This document shows, in pieces, positions 1-8,818 of a DNA stretch of 64,000 nucleotides. The DNA comes from an uncultured Oscillibacter sp. (GTDB taxonomy: Bacteria; Bacillota; Clostridia; Oscillospirales; Oscillospiraceae), in the NCBI GenBank assembly GCA_910576865.1, contig CAJTKE010000008.1, positions 32,780 to 96,779 on the forward strand. The letters are read 5' to 3'. The position numbers and the translations under genes are program-made. Every line of letters begins with the position of its first letter. Positions within the stretch are counted from its first letter, which is position 1. A model generated the notes under the pieces. That model made no database searches. It had not been told where the DNA came from and saw only the letters and a list, made by a program, of their open reading frames with translations.

Positions 1-1661
1 AAGGCGATCCGGAAGGAAATCCAGCCGGCCTTGGCGGGATTGCACTGGGCGATGCCCGCGCCGGCGTAGGCCGCGATCGCCACCGGGGGCGTGATGGAGG
101 CCATGATTCCGTAGTAGAAGCAGAACAGGTGGGCGGCGATCACGGGGACGCCGAAACGGGTCAGCACCGGGGCCACCAGCGTCGCCATGACAATGTAGAC
201 GCCGGTGCAGGGCAGGCCCATGCCCAGAACGACAGAGAGGAGCATCGCCAGGACGCAGGTAAGAAGCAGCTTGCCCTGGGCGAGGACCAGAATATAGTTC
301 CCCAGGACCGTTCCGATGCCGGTCAGGGTCACGATGCCGATGATGAAGCCCACGCAGGCGCAGGCCACCGCCACCGATACCGAGCGCTGCGCCCCCAGAA
401 TCAGCCCGTCGATGATGTCCCGGAAGCTCATCCGCGTGGTTTTCCGGAGCTGGGCCACCACCACGGTGGAGACGATGCCCCAGAAGCCGGAGAAGACCGC
501 CGAGTAACCGGCGCAGATCATGTAGATCACCAGGATGAAGGGAATCAGCAGGTGGCCCCGCTCCTTCAGGGCCTTCTTCAGATCGGGGCACTCCTCCCTG
601 GTGAGCCCCCGGAGGCCGTTCTTTTTCGCCCGGAGGTGAACGGCGATGAAAATCGCGAAGTAGTACAGGACACAGGGGCAGATCGCCGCGAACATGATCT
701 GCTTGTAGGGCATCCCGATATAGTCCGCCATCAGGAACGCCGCCGTTCCCATCACCGGCGGGACGATCTGCCCGCCGGTGGAGGCGCAGGCCTCCACCGC
801 CGCGGCGAATTCCGGCTGATAGCCGATCCGCTTCATCATGGGGATCGTGAAAGCGCCGGTGGTCACCACATTGGCCGCCGCGCTGCCGCTGACCGTGCCG
901 AAGAGGGCGCTGGAGAGCACGGCGACCTTGGCGGGCCCCCCGGGCTGGCGTCCGGTCAGGGCGATGGCCACGTCCTGAATCAGGGCCCCCAGGCCGCTTT
1001 TTTCCAGGAAGGCGCCAAAGATGACGAACAGCACGATATAGTTGGCGGAGGTTCCCAGGCAGGTCCCGAAAATGCCCTCCGGGATCATGTACAGATGGTC
1101 CACCAGCCGCCGGATGCTGCCGCCCTTGGTCTGAAAGATGCCGGGCAGCAGATAGCCGAAATACCCGTACAGCAGAAAGATGATGGCGATCAGGCTCAGC
1201 TCTTTGGCCACACAGCGGCGGGTCGCCTCCAGAATCAGGAAGGTCAGCACAATCGCCATCACCATGTCTGTCCGGTTGGCGATTCCGCTGCGCATCAGGA
1301 AGTTTTTGTTGTCCAGAATGACATAGCCGATGCAGATGATGGAGACAAGGGAAAGCGCCACGTCCAGGGCGGATGGCCGTTTCCGCTTTTTGGACCCGGG
1401 ATACATCAAAAACGCCAGCGCCATGACAAAGAAGAGATGAATGGAGCGCTGGAGCATGGTTTCCAGAAGGCCCGTGCCGGAGGTGTAAATGTGGAAGCAC
1501 GCCATCAGCAGGGCCAGGACCGCCGCCGCCTTGCGGTGCCATCCCGCCTCCGTGACGGTGTTTTCCTCCTTTGAATACTTCTCCAGCACCTCCTGCTGCA
1601 GCTTTTCATCCACAGTTTCCAGTTCCGGACGCGCCTGCTTGGTTTTGTCTGATTTGCCCAT
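1..1661 (-). CDS. TRAP transporter fused permease, TAXI-type (3' end outside window)
   Basis: Membrane permease of a tripartite ATP-independent periplasmic (TRAP) transporter, which imports organic acids or amino-acid-like solutes using an ion gradient. The visible 553 codons are a series of hydrophobic helices. A short N-terminal DctQ-like part (about residues 40-165) is followed by a DctM-like domain with family signatures such as GSAAANVVTTGAFTIP and TGGQIVPPVMGTAAF. The start at 1661 follows a good TTGGAGGG site at 5 bp. It lies downstream of the TAXI binding-protein gene in the same operon, separated by an intergenic hairpin. The C-terminus runs off the left edge. Fused small plus large permease subunits are normal for TAXI systems. 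The substrate cannot be read from the permease. Confidence 0.93.
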   Translation of the reverse strand, partial: MGKSDKTKQARPELETVDEKLQQEVLEKYSKEENTVTEAGWHRKAAAVLALLMACFHIYTSGTGLLETMLQRSIHLFFVMALAFLMYPGSKKRKRPSALDVALSLVSIICIGYVILDNKNFLMRSGIANRTDMVMAIVLTFLILEATRRCVAKELSLIAIIFLLYGYFGYLLPGIFQTKGGSIRRLVDHLYMIPEGIFGTCLGTSANYIVLFVIFGAFLEKSGLGALIQDVAIALTGRQPGGPAKVAVLSSALFGTVSGSAAANVVTTGAFTIPMMKRIGYQPEFAAAVEACASTGGQIVPPVMGTAAFLMADYIGMPYKQIMFAAICPCVLYYFAIFIAVHLRAKKNGLRGLTREECPDLKKALKERGHLLIPFILVIYMICAGYSAVFSGFWGIVSTVVVAQLRKTTRMSFRDIIDGLILGAQRSVSVAVACACVGFIIGIVTLTGIGTVLGNYILVLAQGKLLLTCVLAMLLSVVLGMGLPCTGVYIVMATLVAPVLTRFGVPVIAAHLFCFYYGIMASITPPVAIAAYAGAGIAQCNPAKAGWISFRIA

Positions 1662-1682
1662 AAAAGCCCTCCAAGAGAACGG

Positions 1683-1720
1683 GGCCAGGAATGAACTGGC
1701 CATTCAATTCATTCCTGGCC
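1683..1720 (-). promoter_or_regulatory. Intercistronic hairpin between binding protein and permease genes
   Basis: Perfect 13-bp inverted repeat (1683-1695 with 1708-1720, 12-nt loop) between the stop of the TAXI binding-protein gene and the start of the permease. No T-run follows, so it reads as an mRNA-stabilising or attenuating hairpin rather than a full terminator. This fits the need for more binding protein than permease. Confidence 0.6.
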
Positions 1721-1741
1721 GTTGGTGTGGCGCCGGACCGC

Positions 1742-2806
1742 TTACAGCAGGCCGATCTCCTTGTAGTACTTCTCCGCGCCGGGATGGAGCGGGACCTTGA
1801 TGGCGTCCAGGGAGGCCTGGGCGTCAATGTCAAAGCCGGCGTACAGCTCACAAAGCGCCTCGGTGTCCTCATACATGGCCTTGGTGATCTGATAGGCCAG
1901 ATCCTCGGAGATGCGCTCCGCGTCGACGCAGAGGACCGTGGGCAGGGCCACCGTGGGGATGTCGGCGTCCTGTCCGTCATAGGAGCCGGCGGGGATCACC
2001 GTCTGGAAATACACCGCTCCCTCCCCGGTGGTCAGGGCGTCGATCTGCTCCTGGGTGAGGCCGATGACCTTGCCCTTGCCGGACATGGTGTGCTCGGTGA
2101 TGACGGAGTAGGGTACGGAGGCCGTGTTGATGAAGCCGTCGATCTGCCCGTCCTTCAGCTGGTCGGAGGATTCGTTCACCCCGATATACTGGGGGACGAT
2201 GTCCTTTTCCACGTCCATGCCGCAGGCGGTGAAGACCCGTTTGGCGTGGGCGTTGTCGCCGGAGCCGGGGCCCCCGATGCCGAATTTCCGCCCCGCCAGA
2301 TCGGTGACGTTCTGAATGCTGTCGTCATTTTTGACCAGCATCTGGAGACAGCCGGAGTAGAGGACCACCAGGGCGCGCATGTTCGTGTAGGGCTCGCTGA
2401 AGCTCTCCGAGGAGCCGGTGTAGGCGCCCAGGCAGTCGGCCCCGTTGATCACCGCGATGTCCAGGTCGCCGGCCTGCATCAGAAGGCCGTTCTGACCGCC
2501 GCCGGTGGTGGGCTGGGCGGTGAAGGAGCCGAAGCCCTTTTCGTTGAAATACTGGGAGAGAACGGTGGAAATTGTGTAATAGCCTCCGCCGGAGGAGCCG
2601 CCGCCAAAGGCGTGGATCGCGTCCTCGCCGCCGCCGGAGGGGGCGGCGTCCTCCAGGTTCAGATCAATGCTGGTACTGGGCTTGGAGTTGGTGGAGGAGC
2701 TTTCCCCGCCGGTGGAGGCGGCGCCGCCTCCGCCGCCGCAGGCGGTCAGCGTGAAGAGGGTCGCGGTCACAAGGAGAGCCGCCAAAAGAGACCTGATCTT
2801 TTTCAT
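1742..2806 (-). CDS. TAXI family TRAP transporter solute-binding lipoprotein
   Basis: Extracytoplasmic solute receptor of the TRAP system. It has a lipoprotein signal peptide (MKKIRSLLAALLV...) ending in the lipobox LTAC with the lipidated Cys near residue 23, then a Gly/Ser-rich tether to about residue 65. The mature domain shows TAXI-family features: GGSSGGGYYTIS, a ligand-cradle TTGGGQNGLLMQAGDLDIAVING, and AGRKFGIGGPGSGDNAHA. Length (354 aa) is normal. The start is supported by AAAGGAAG upstream. It sits between the opine-dehydrogenase-like gene (49 bp upstream) and the permease, and no separate promoter is visible, so all three appear co-transcribed. The ligand is unknown; the neighbour suggests an N-substituted amino acid. 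Confidence 0.95.
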   Translation of the reverse strand: MKKIRSLLAALLVTATLFTLTACGGGGGAASTGGESSSTNSKPSTSIDLNLEDAAPSGGGEDAIHAFGGGSSGGGYYTISTVLSQYFNEKGFGSFTAQPTTGGGQNGLLMQAGDLDIAVINGADCLGAYTGSSESFSEPYTNMRALVVLYSGCLQMLVKNDDSIQNVTDLAGRKFGIGGPGSGDNAHAKRVFTACGMDVEKDIVPQYIGVNESSDQLKDGQIDGFINTASVPYSVITEHTMSGKGKVIGLTQEQIDALTTGEGAVYFQTVIPAGSYDGQDADIPTVALPTVLCVDAERISEDLAYQITKAMYEDTEALCELYAGFDIDAQASLDAIKVPLHPGAEKYYKEIGLL

Positions 2807-2855
2807 GTGTTTCTTCCTTTCTTCTCTTACCTTATCCTGTTTACCTGCATTTATG

Positions 2856-3926
2856 TCAAATCGTCATCAGACGGATGACCTCCTCCCGGGTCTTCCCGGA
2901 CAGGCCGAGGGCTTCCGCCGTCCGCCCCAGCTTTCGGAAATCCTTCTCGCAGACAAGGCCGGCCAGCTGGATGAACAGATCGATGACAGGGGTGTCCACG
3001 CCGCAGACGCGGCCGAAGGTGGACAGCGGGACGAACCCGCCGGTGACGTCCTCCAGGACGAAACGGTGCTCAAAGTTTTTGGGGCTGGCGGAGCCGCGAT
3101 AGGCCGTGTTGGCCTGGAGCATGTTGTAAAGGCTGTCGGGCTGCAGCCCGTAGGCGCCCTGGAGCCACTCCCGCAGCGTCTTCACCCGGACGCCCAGCTT
3201 TTCCGCCACCAGGACCCGCTCCCTGTCGGCGTGCTCCATCAGCAGGGCGATGTGGGGCGTGATGCCCTCCATGTAGTAATCAAATGCCTCTCCGGAGTCG
3301 ATTTTATTCGTGTTCATGACCGTGGGAATCACGTGCATCAGGCACCCGGAAATGGACATGGACGTCTCCAGAATGGAAGAGGCCGCCTTCAGCTGCGGAT
3401 AGACCGGACGGAGGCGCTGAAGGATGCCCTCCGTGGTGCCGCTGGGATAGCCCGCCAGCAGGAGGCTTTTTTTGATGCCGGTGACGTAAATATGGCCGGG
3501 CTCCAGCTGCCGGCAGCCGTAAATCAGCGTCGGGCATTCGGCGATTTCCGGGAGGCTCTGAAGACCGGCCTGTTTCAGTGCCGCGGTGAACTCCAGAGCG
3601 CCGCCGCAGTGGCCGGGGTTCAGCACGATGGTCTGGTCCGCCGTCACCAGTCCGGCCAGCGCCCGGGCCACCGCGCCGTGGGCGTCCGTGGTGGTGACGA
3701 CCATGATGATCTCCGCGCCTTGGACGGCCTCGCCGAGGTTCGGCGTGATCCGGTGGATCACCGCGCTGCCGGTCAGCCGGTTTTCCAGGGTGATGCTCCC
3801 TCTCTCCTGAAGCCGGGAAATCTTCTCCCGGTCGATGTCGTACAAGCTGACGCTGTGCCCCAGCTGCGTCAGATGCGCGGCCATGCACTGCCCGCCGCTG
3901 CCTGCTCCGATGACTGTGAAACGCAT
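2856..3926 (-). CDS. NAD(P)-dependent opine (octopine/nopaline) dehydrogenase family protein
   Basis: Oxidoreductase of the octopine/nopaline dehydrogenase family, which makes or breaks the secondary amine bond between an amino acid and an alpha-keto acid using NAD(P). The N-terminal Rossmann fold shows GAGSGG within the first dozen residues. The C-terminal all-helical octopine dehydrogenase domain carries the family His segment (SGCLMHVIPTVMN) and a later DRERVLVAEKLG helix. I chose the ATG at 3926 because GGGAGG lies 6 bp upstream; the in-frame ATG at 3932 touches that site directly. It is the first gene of an operon with a TRAP-TAXI uptake system, which points to catabolism of an imported opine or similar N-alkylated amino acid. 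The exact substrate is inference. Confidence 0.85.
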   Translation of the reverse strand: MRFTVIGAGSGGQCMAAHLTQLGHSVSLYDIDREKISRLQERGSITLENRLTGSAVIHRITPNLGEAVQGAEIIMVVTTTDAHGAVARALAGLVTADQTIVLNPGHCGGALEFTAALKQAGLQSLPEIAECPTLIYGCRQLEPGHIYVTGIKKSLLLAGYPSGTTEGILQRLRPVYPQLKAASSILETSMSISGCLMHVIPTVMNTNKIDSGEAFDYYMEGITPHIALLMEHADRERVLVAEKLGVRVKTLREWLQGAYGLQPDSLYNMLQANTAYRGSASPKNFEHRFVLEDVTGGFVPLSTFGRVCGVDTPVIDLFIQLAGLVCEKDFRKLGRTAEALGLSGKTREEVIRLMTI

Positions 3927-3945
3927 ATCCATCCTCCCGTTCCCT

Positions 3946-4005
3946 CAACTTATTTACATAAGTATGTATAAGTTGGATTGTACAGGCTTTCGGCGGATTT
4001 GTCAA
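3946..4005 (-). promoter_or_regulatory. Promoter with palindromic operator of the opine dehydrogenase-TRAP operon
   Basis: Reading the minus strand, TTGACA (4000-4005) and TACAAT (3977-3982) are 17 bp apart. Just downstream, over the expected transcription start, lies a dyad with arms CAACTTAT (3946-3953) and ATAAGTTG (3968-3975), plus an inner TACAT/ATGTA dyad. The placement is typical of a repressor operator; the half-sites would suit a GntR-type regulator, but no regulator gene is adjacent in the window. Confidence 0.75.
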
Positions 4006-4033
4006 GTGTTTTTTCCAGGCCGGGCAGGGCGGG

Positions 4034-4073
4034 AAAAAGCCGGCCGCGTGACGCTTTCCGTCACACGGCCGGC
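4034..4073 (-). terminator. Rho-independent terminator
   Basis: A 15-bp stem (4039-4053 with 4059-4073), 5-nt loop, followed on the minus strand by five T. It ends the transcript of the zinc-ribbon membrane protein gene. Confidence 0.8.
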
Positions 4074-4127
4074 TCTTTCCGGAAGGATTTTCCTGTCAGT
4101 TTTTCGCCGCCGGGCGCACGCCCCGGC

Positions 4128-4559
4128 TCAGGTCTTCGCGTTGATCTGCGCGCCGCATTTGGGGCAGGTGATGACGATTTTCCCCTTCCCCGTGGGGACC
4201 CGGCAGATGGTCTTGCAGCTCTTGCAGGTGAAGTATTTGTGCTCCTTGTCGGCGTGGCGGGCCCGGGCCCCGGCGTTCCGGTTCTTGATTCCGCAGTACC
4301 AGTTCACCCACTTCTGGTTTTCCGTCCGGCGGCGGGAGAGGTTCCTGGAGAAAGAGCGGAACAGGATCACGATCATCAGGAAGAACAGTACGCTCTCCAG
4401 CACCCGGACGGCCAGTCCCTTCTTCAAAAAGAAGCAGATCAGCTCCGCCGCCCACAGCACGAGGTAGCCCCGGAACAGGGCCTGATTCAGCTGGTCCCAT
4501 CCGTTGCGTCCGTACATGAAGCGGGCGACGGCTCCGCCGATTTTCTGGAAGAATCCCAT
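4128..4559 (-). CDS. Small membrane protein with C-terminal zinc ribbon
   Basis: Protein of 143 aa with no assignable family. From the N-terminus: an amphipathic MGFFQKIGGAVARFMYGRNG segment, two hydrophobic helices (about residues 30-70), a basic patch (RSFSRNLSRRR), and a C-terminal zinc ribbon built from CKSC and CPKC pairs about 18 residues apart (residues 113-135), whose knuckles look intact. The start at 4559 has AAAGGAG 9 bp upstream; an in-frame ATG further upstream (4631) lacks a site. It is probably monocistronic, with a terminator directly downstream. Zinc-ribbon proteins with two membrane helices are common in Clostridia, and their role is generally unknown. Confidence 0.75.
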   Translation of the reverse strand: MGFFQKIGGAVARFMYGRNGWDQLNQALFRGYLVLWAAELICFFLKKGLAVRVLESVLFFLMIVILFRSFSRNLSRRRTENQKWVNWYCGIKNRNAGARARHADKEHKYFTCKSCKTICRVPTGKGKIVITCPKCGAQINAKT

Positions 4560-4682
4560 ACGCTTGAACTCCTTTGCCGGTCCTGTCTGTTTGATGCATT
4601 CCATTTTACTCGCAACCGGCGGGACAAACAACCGCTTTGGGCGGAAATTTACAAAATGGTCATTTATTTTCCAGGGGCCCTG

Positions 4683-4691
4683 TGCTATATT
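4683..4691 (+). promoter_or_regulatory. Extended -10 promoter of htpG
   Basis: TGCTATATT is a good extended -10 (TGn-TATAAT type). The -35 is poor (TTTATT at 17 bp). No CIRCE element (TTAGCACTC inverted repeat) is present, so HrcA control is not indicated. Confidence 0.55.
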
Positions 4692-4734
4692 TTAGAGTTG
4701 TTATTAAATTGAAAGAAGGAAGTGTATCCAAATC

Positions 4735-6618
4735 ATGGCAAAGAAGCAGTTCAAAGCGGAATCCAAGCGGCTCCTGGATCTGATGATCAACTCCATCTAC
4801 ACCCACAAGGAGATCTTCCTCCGGGAGATCATCTCCAACGCCTCCGACGCCTGTGACAAGCTCTGTTACCAGGCCCTGACGGACAGCGCCGTGGGCATGG
4901 ACCGGGGGGATTTCAAGATCGAGATCACCGCGGACAAGGACGCCCGGACCCTGACCGTCTCCGACAACGGCATCGGCATGGACAGGGCGGACCTGGAGAA
5001 CAACCTGGGCATCATCGCCTCCTCCGGCTCCTACAAGTTCAAGCAGGAGCTGGGGGACGACGCCGGGGAGACCGACGTCATCGGCCAGTTCGGCGTGGGC
5101 TTCTACTCCGCCTTCATGGTCTCCGACCAGATCACCGTGGTAACCCGGAAGCATGGTTCCGAAACCGGGTACAAGTGGCAGTCCTCCGGGGCCGACGGGT
5201 ACACGATTTCCGAGTGCGAAAAGGAAACCGTGGGTACGGACATCGTCATGCACATCAAGCCCGACACGGACGACGAGAAATACTCTGAGTTCCTGGAGAA
5301 CTGGCGGCTCCAGGAGCTGGTGCGGAAGTACTCCGACTACATCCGCTTCCCCATCCGCATGGAGGTCTCCAAGACCCGCAAAAAAGAGGATTCCCCCGAG
5401 GACAAGCCCGAGTACGAGACCTACACCGAGGTGGAGACCCTCAACTCCATGGTGCCCATCTGGCAGCGGGCCAAGAGCGAGGTCACCCAGGACGAGTACT
5501 TCAAATTCTACCGGGACAAGTTCCACGACTACGCCGACCCCCAGCGAGTCATTCCCGTCTCCGTGGAGGGCAGCGTCACCTACAAGGCCCTGCTCTTCGT
5601 CCCCGGGGCCGCGCCCTTCGACTACTACACCAAGGACTTCGAGAAGGGGCTCCAGCTCTACTCCAACGGCGTGCTCATCATGGACAAGTGCGCCGACCTC
5701 CTGCCGGAGCACTTCCGCTTCGTCCGGGGCGTGGTGGATTCTCCGGACCTGAGCCTGAACATCTCCCGGGAGCTCCTTCAGCACGACCGGCAGCTGAAGG
5801 TCATCGCCGGAAATCTGGAGAAGAAGATCAAGGCGGACCTGGGAAAATTCCTCTCCGAGGACCGGGAGGGGTACCAGAAATTCTGGAAGAACTTCGGCCG
5901 CCAGCTGAAGTACGGCGTGGTGAACGAGTACGGGCGGCACAAGGACCTGCTTCAGGACCTGCTGCTGTTCTACTCCTCCACGGAGAAAAAGCCCGTCACC
6001 CTGGACGAGTACGTCTCCCGGATGAAGGAGGACCAGAAGTATCTCTATTACGCCGCCGGGGAGACCGTGGACAAGATCGACAAGCTCCCCCAGACCGAGG
6101 GCCTCCGGGACGCGGGGACGGAAATCCTCTACTTCACCGAGGAGGTGGACGAGTTCTGCGCCCAGACCCTCCGGTCTTACAAGGACAAGGAGTTCCGCTC
6201 CGTCCTGGACCAGGAGATCGAGGAGGGCGCCGAGAAAAAGGCCGAGGAGGAGGCCGAGGCCCACAAGGCCGTCTTCGACTTCGTGAAGGAGACCTTGGGG
6301 GACAGGATCAAGGAGGTCAAGGCCAGCGCCCGGCTGAAGTCCCACCCCGTCTGCCTCACCGCCGGGGAGGGGCTGAGCTTCGAGATGGAGAAGTATTTCC
6401 AGGCCGTCCAGCCGGACTCCGGCCTCAAGGCGGAGCGCATCCTGGAGCTGAACGTGGAGCACCCGGCCTTCCAGGCCCTGGAGGCCGCGGTGGAGGCGGA
6501 CGGCGAGAAGGCGAAGGCCTACGCGGAGCTTCTTTACAATCAGGCCCTCCTCATCGCGGGCTTGCCGCTGGAGGACCCCTCCGGGTATACGGATTTGGTC
6601 TGCGGATTGATGAAATAA
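4735..6618 (+). CDS. htpG: Molecular chaperone HtpG (bacterial Hsp90)
   Basis: ATP-dependent cytosolic chaperone. The N-terminal GHKL ATPase domain shows the conserved blocks EIISNASDACDKL (ATP-coordinating Glu and Asn), DNGIGMD, and the lid glycine motif GQFGVGFYSAFMV. The middle domain carries the catalytic-loop region with SLNISRELLQ. The C-terminal dimerisation domain is complete. Length of 627 aa matches the family. The start has GAAGGAAG upstream. It is monocistronic, with a terminator immediately downstream. Identification is secure. Confidence 0.98.
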   Translation: MAKKQFKAESKRLLDLMINSIYTHKEIFLREIISNASDACDKLCYQALTDSAVGMDRGDFKIEITADKDARTLTVSDNGIGMDRADLENNLGIIASSGSYKFKQELGDDAGETDVIGQFGVGFYSAFMVSDQITVVTRKHGSETGYKWQSSGADGYTISECEKETVGTDIVMHIKPDTDDEKYSEFLENWRLQELVRKYSDYIRFPIRMEVSKTRKKEDSPEDKPEYETYTEVETLNSMVPIWQRAKSEVTQDEYFKFYRDKFHDYADPQRVIPVSVEGSVTYKALLFVPGAAPFDYYTKDFEKGLQLYSNGVLIMDKCADLLPEHFRFVRGVVDSPDLSLNISRELLQHDRQLKVIAGNLEKKIKADLGKFLSEDREGYQKFWKNFGRQLKYGVVNEYGRHKDLLQDLLLFYSSTEKKPVTLDEYVSRMKEDQKYLYYAAGETVDKIDKLPQTEGLRDAGTEILYFTEEVDEFCAQTLRSYKDKEFRSVLDQEIEEGAEKKAEEEAEAHKAVFDFVKETLGDRIKEVKASARLKSHPVCLTAGEGLSFEMEKYFQAVQPDSGLKAERILELNVEHPAFQALEAAVEADGEKAKAYAELLYNQALLIAGLPLEDPSGYTDLVCGLMK

Positions 6619-6627
6619 GAAAGGGAA

Positions 6628-6657
6628 GGGACCCGGCTCAAGGCCGGGTCCCGTTTT
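6628..6657 (+). terminator. Rho-independent terminator of htpG
   Basis: A 10-bp GC stem (6628-6637 with 6643-6652) and four T, directly after the htpG stop and before the convergent FecR-family gene. Confidence 0.75.
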
Positions 6658-6658
6658 G

Positions 6659-8719
6659 TCAGGGGATGGGGTTGTTGTCCTTGTCATAGACCGTGGCCCT
6701 GTCGGGGATGACATCGGTTTTGCCGCTTGTAAGCGCCGTCCATTCCGCCGCCGTCCCGCCAAAGCGGATGGTTTGCAGATTCTGGCAATAATAGAAGGCG
6801 TAGTCTTCCAAGCTGGTCACACTCCCTGGAATCGTCACAGAGGTCAGGCCGCAGTTTGAAAAGGCGGAGCCCTTGATGGTAGTGACGCCCTCCGGGATGT
6901 CCACGGAGGCCAAACTGGCGCAGTAAATAAACGCGCTGCTTTCTATGGTTGTGACGGTGGAAGGGATGGTCACGGAGGCCAGGCTGGTACAGTTGTCAAA
7001 GGCGTATTCCCCAATGCTGGTGACGCCCTCGGGAATGGCCACGCTGGTCAGGCCGCTATAGGCGAAAACGTTTCCTCCTATAGTTTTCACACTGCCGGGA
7101 ATAGTCACGCTGGTCAAGCCGGAGCATCTATAAAAGGCGGAGTCCCCAATGCTGGTGACGCCCTCGGGAATGACTATGCGGGTCAGGCCGGAGCCATTAA
7201 AGGCGGAGTCCCCTATGCTTGTGACGCTGTCCGGGATGGTCACGGAGGCCAGGCTGGAGCAGCTCTGAAAGGCGTAGCCCCCAATGCCGGTGACGCCTTC
7301 CAGCAGCACCACATTCTCGACAGTGGACTGATACTCGTTCCACTCAGCGCCTGATATACCCGGTACCGATTTCTTGGCAATGGTCAATGTCTTGGTTCCC
7401 TGGTCGAAGTACCAGTCGGCCCAGTGGGCGAACAGCTCCGTTTCAGCGTCGAAAACCTTGCCGGAGGAGACTGACTCGCCGCCGTCCGCGGCGGTGTACC
7501 ATCCGGTAAACACCTGACCCGCCAGGACAGGCACCTCCGGCCAGTCGAGGACCTTTCCGGTTTCGTCCGTCCGGGAGATGATCGCCCCGATATTCGTGCC
7601 CCATATTCCGCCGTTGGCGTTGAAAACCACGGGGTAGGTCACCGGCTCCGGCGGTGTGGGGTCCGGGTCGGGGTCCGGGTCAGGCTCCGGGCCGGGGTCA
7701 GGGTCGGGGTCCGGATCAGGGTCCGGCGTCGGGTCCGGAGGCGTGGGTGTCGGGGTGCTTCCGCTGTCGCCGGAGTCGGAGCTGTCATCCCGGTCCGGCG
7801 TCTCCGGCGCGGGGGCGGGCTTTTCAATGGGCTTGCTGGGGGAGATGCTGTCCGGCTGCTTCTCCAGCTCCTTCTCGACCTCCTCGATCCGGTCGTGGAG
7901 GTCGTCCTCGTCCTCGTCTTCCCGCCGGTCCGACTCGTCAAGGACCTCCTTTGTGGCGCTCTCCCGGTCCGGAGTGCGGCCGCTGGGGTCGCCCCCGGCC
8001 ACGGAGGCGAGGTCCCGGGGGATGTCCAGGCCGGTCTCCCGCTCAATCTTGTCGCACAAGGGAATGTCCCGGGTCAGGTCCGTCAGGGCGAAGCCGGGGA
8101 TGTCCTCCACGGTGAACTCCTCCCGGAGGATGTCGCACTTGTCGCCGCCCCGCTCCTGGGGGTACACGACGCAGGTCACCCGCTCGCCGCCCCGGACGGG
8201 CTCGGCCTTGATCTGGTTGGTCACCGGGTCCATGACGGAGCATTCCACCGTGCCCTCCAGCACGGAAATCTCCGTGGTCCAGCGGTCCACCACCCGAATC
8301 CATCCGCTGGTCCCCCGGATGCCCACCACGGTGGTGGAGGTGTGGATGTTCATGGACTCGTCGTCCTCCAGGGGCTCCGCCACGTCGAAGAAGATATTCC
8401 CGGAGCAGAGGAGAACCTCCAGTCGTTTGCCATCCTTTCGGACCTCGACTTCGCTGGCGGCGTCCTCCTTGAGGAGTTTGCTGTCGTCCAGGTTGATCCA
8501 GGCGTAGCTTTCCTCGTCTGTCTCGACGTGGTAGCCGTTGTAGAGGCGCATGTTCTTCAGCAGGGAAACGGACTTTCCGCTGCTTTTGCTGATTTCCACC
8601 GTTCCGGTGGTCTTGGTCAGGCGGATCACCGCCGCCGTCTCCGCCGCCAGGGCGGGGAGGGTCAGGCCCAGCGTCAGGGTCAGGGCCAGGGCCAGGGACA
8701 GAAGTTTCTTTCTCAGCAT
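6659..8719 (-). CDS. Secreted FecR-domain protein with InlB-type and BspA-type leucine-rich repeats (paralogue 1)
   Basis: Predicted exported protein of 686 aa. Order of parts: signal peptide (MLRKKLLSLALALTLTLG...ALAAE, cleavage near residue 25); FecR domain (about 30-130, with the motif TVVGIRGTSGW); a conserved family-specific region to about 240; a highly acidic/Pro linker of PDP repeats (about 300-350); one InlB B-repeat/Listeria-Bacteroides module (VVFNANGG...GWYTAADGG); and 7-8 BspA-type LRR units of the kind LTSVTIPEGVTSIGDSAF. The ATG at 8719 is chosen because the signal peptide starts there, with AGAGG about 10 bp upstream. FecR normally senses a ligand next to a sigma factor, but here it sits on a secreted display protein. 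Two paralogues lie at 10356 and 55455. No LPXTG or SLH anchor is seen. Confidence 0.85.
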   Translation of the reverse strand: MLRKKLLSLALALTLTLGLTLPALAAETAAVIRLTKTTGTVEISKSSGKSVSLLKNMRLYNGYHVETDEESYAWINLDDSKLLKEDAASEVEVRKDGKRLEVLLCSGNIFFDVAEPLEDDESMNIHTSTTVVGIRGTSGWIRVVDRWTTEISVLEGTVECSVMDPVTNQIKAEPVRGGERVTCVVYPQERGGDKCDILREEFTVEDIPGFALTDLTRDIPLCDKIERETGLDIPRDLASVAGGDPSGRTPDRESATKEVLDESDRREDEDEDDLHDRIEEVEKELEKQPDSISPSKPIEKPAPAPETPDRDDSSDSGDSGSTPTPTPPDPTPDPDPDPDPDPGPEPDPDPDPDPTPPEPVTYPVVFNANGGIWGTNIGAIISRTDETGKVLDWPEVPVLAGQVFTGWYTAADGGESVSSGKVFDAETELFAHWADWYFDQGTKTLTIAKKSVPGISGAEWNEYQSTVENVVLLEGVTGIGGYAFQSCSSLASVTIPDSVTSIGDSAFNGSGLTRIVIPEGVTSIGDSAFYRCSGLTSVTIPGSVKTIGGNVFAYSGLTSVAIPEGVTSIGEYAFDNCTSLASVTIPSTVTTIESSAFIYCASLASVDIPEGVTTIKGSAFSNCGLTSVTIPGSVTSLEDYAFYYCQNLQTIRFGGTAAEWTALTSGKTDVIPDRATVYDKDNNPIP
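7640..7750. repeat. Low-complexity PDP-linker repeat
   Basis: Short GC-rich tandem units of about 6 bp (reading gggtcc/gggtcg on the plus strand) encode the Pro-Asp linker of paralogue 1. Equivalent tracts lie at 11335-11435 in the broken paralogue and 56455-56540 in paralogue 3. Such tracts are prone to slippage and to recombination between copies. Confidence 0.7.
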
Positions 8720-8763
8720 GTCCGCACATCCTCTTCGCGGTTTTTTGTAAAACATCAAACCTG

Positions 8764-8792
8764 ATTGTACCAGGGATTCCGGCGGATTGCAA
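8764..8792 (-). promoter_or_regulatory. Promoter of FecR-domain paralogue 1
   Basis: On the minus strand TTGCAA (8787-8792), 17-bp spacer, TACAAT (8764-8769), with TGG before the -10. The stretch from this promoter to the start codon is nearly identical to that in front of paralogue 3 (57524-57597). Confidence 0.75.
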
Positions 8793-8818
8793 CCGGGATT
8801 TGACGGGTTCCCCCGGCC

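Noticed and set aside
4640..4734. Possible CIRCE/HrcA site for htpG
   Set aside because: No TTAGCACTC inverted repeat is present.
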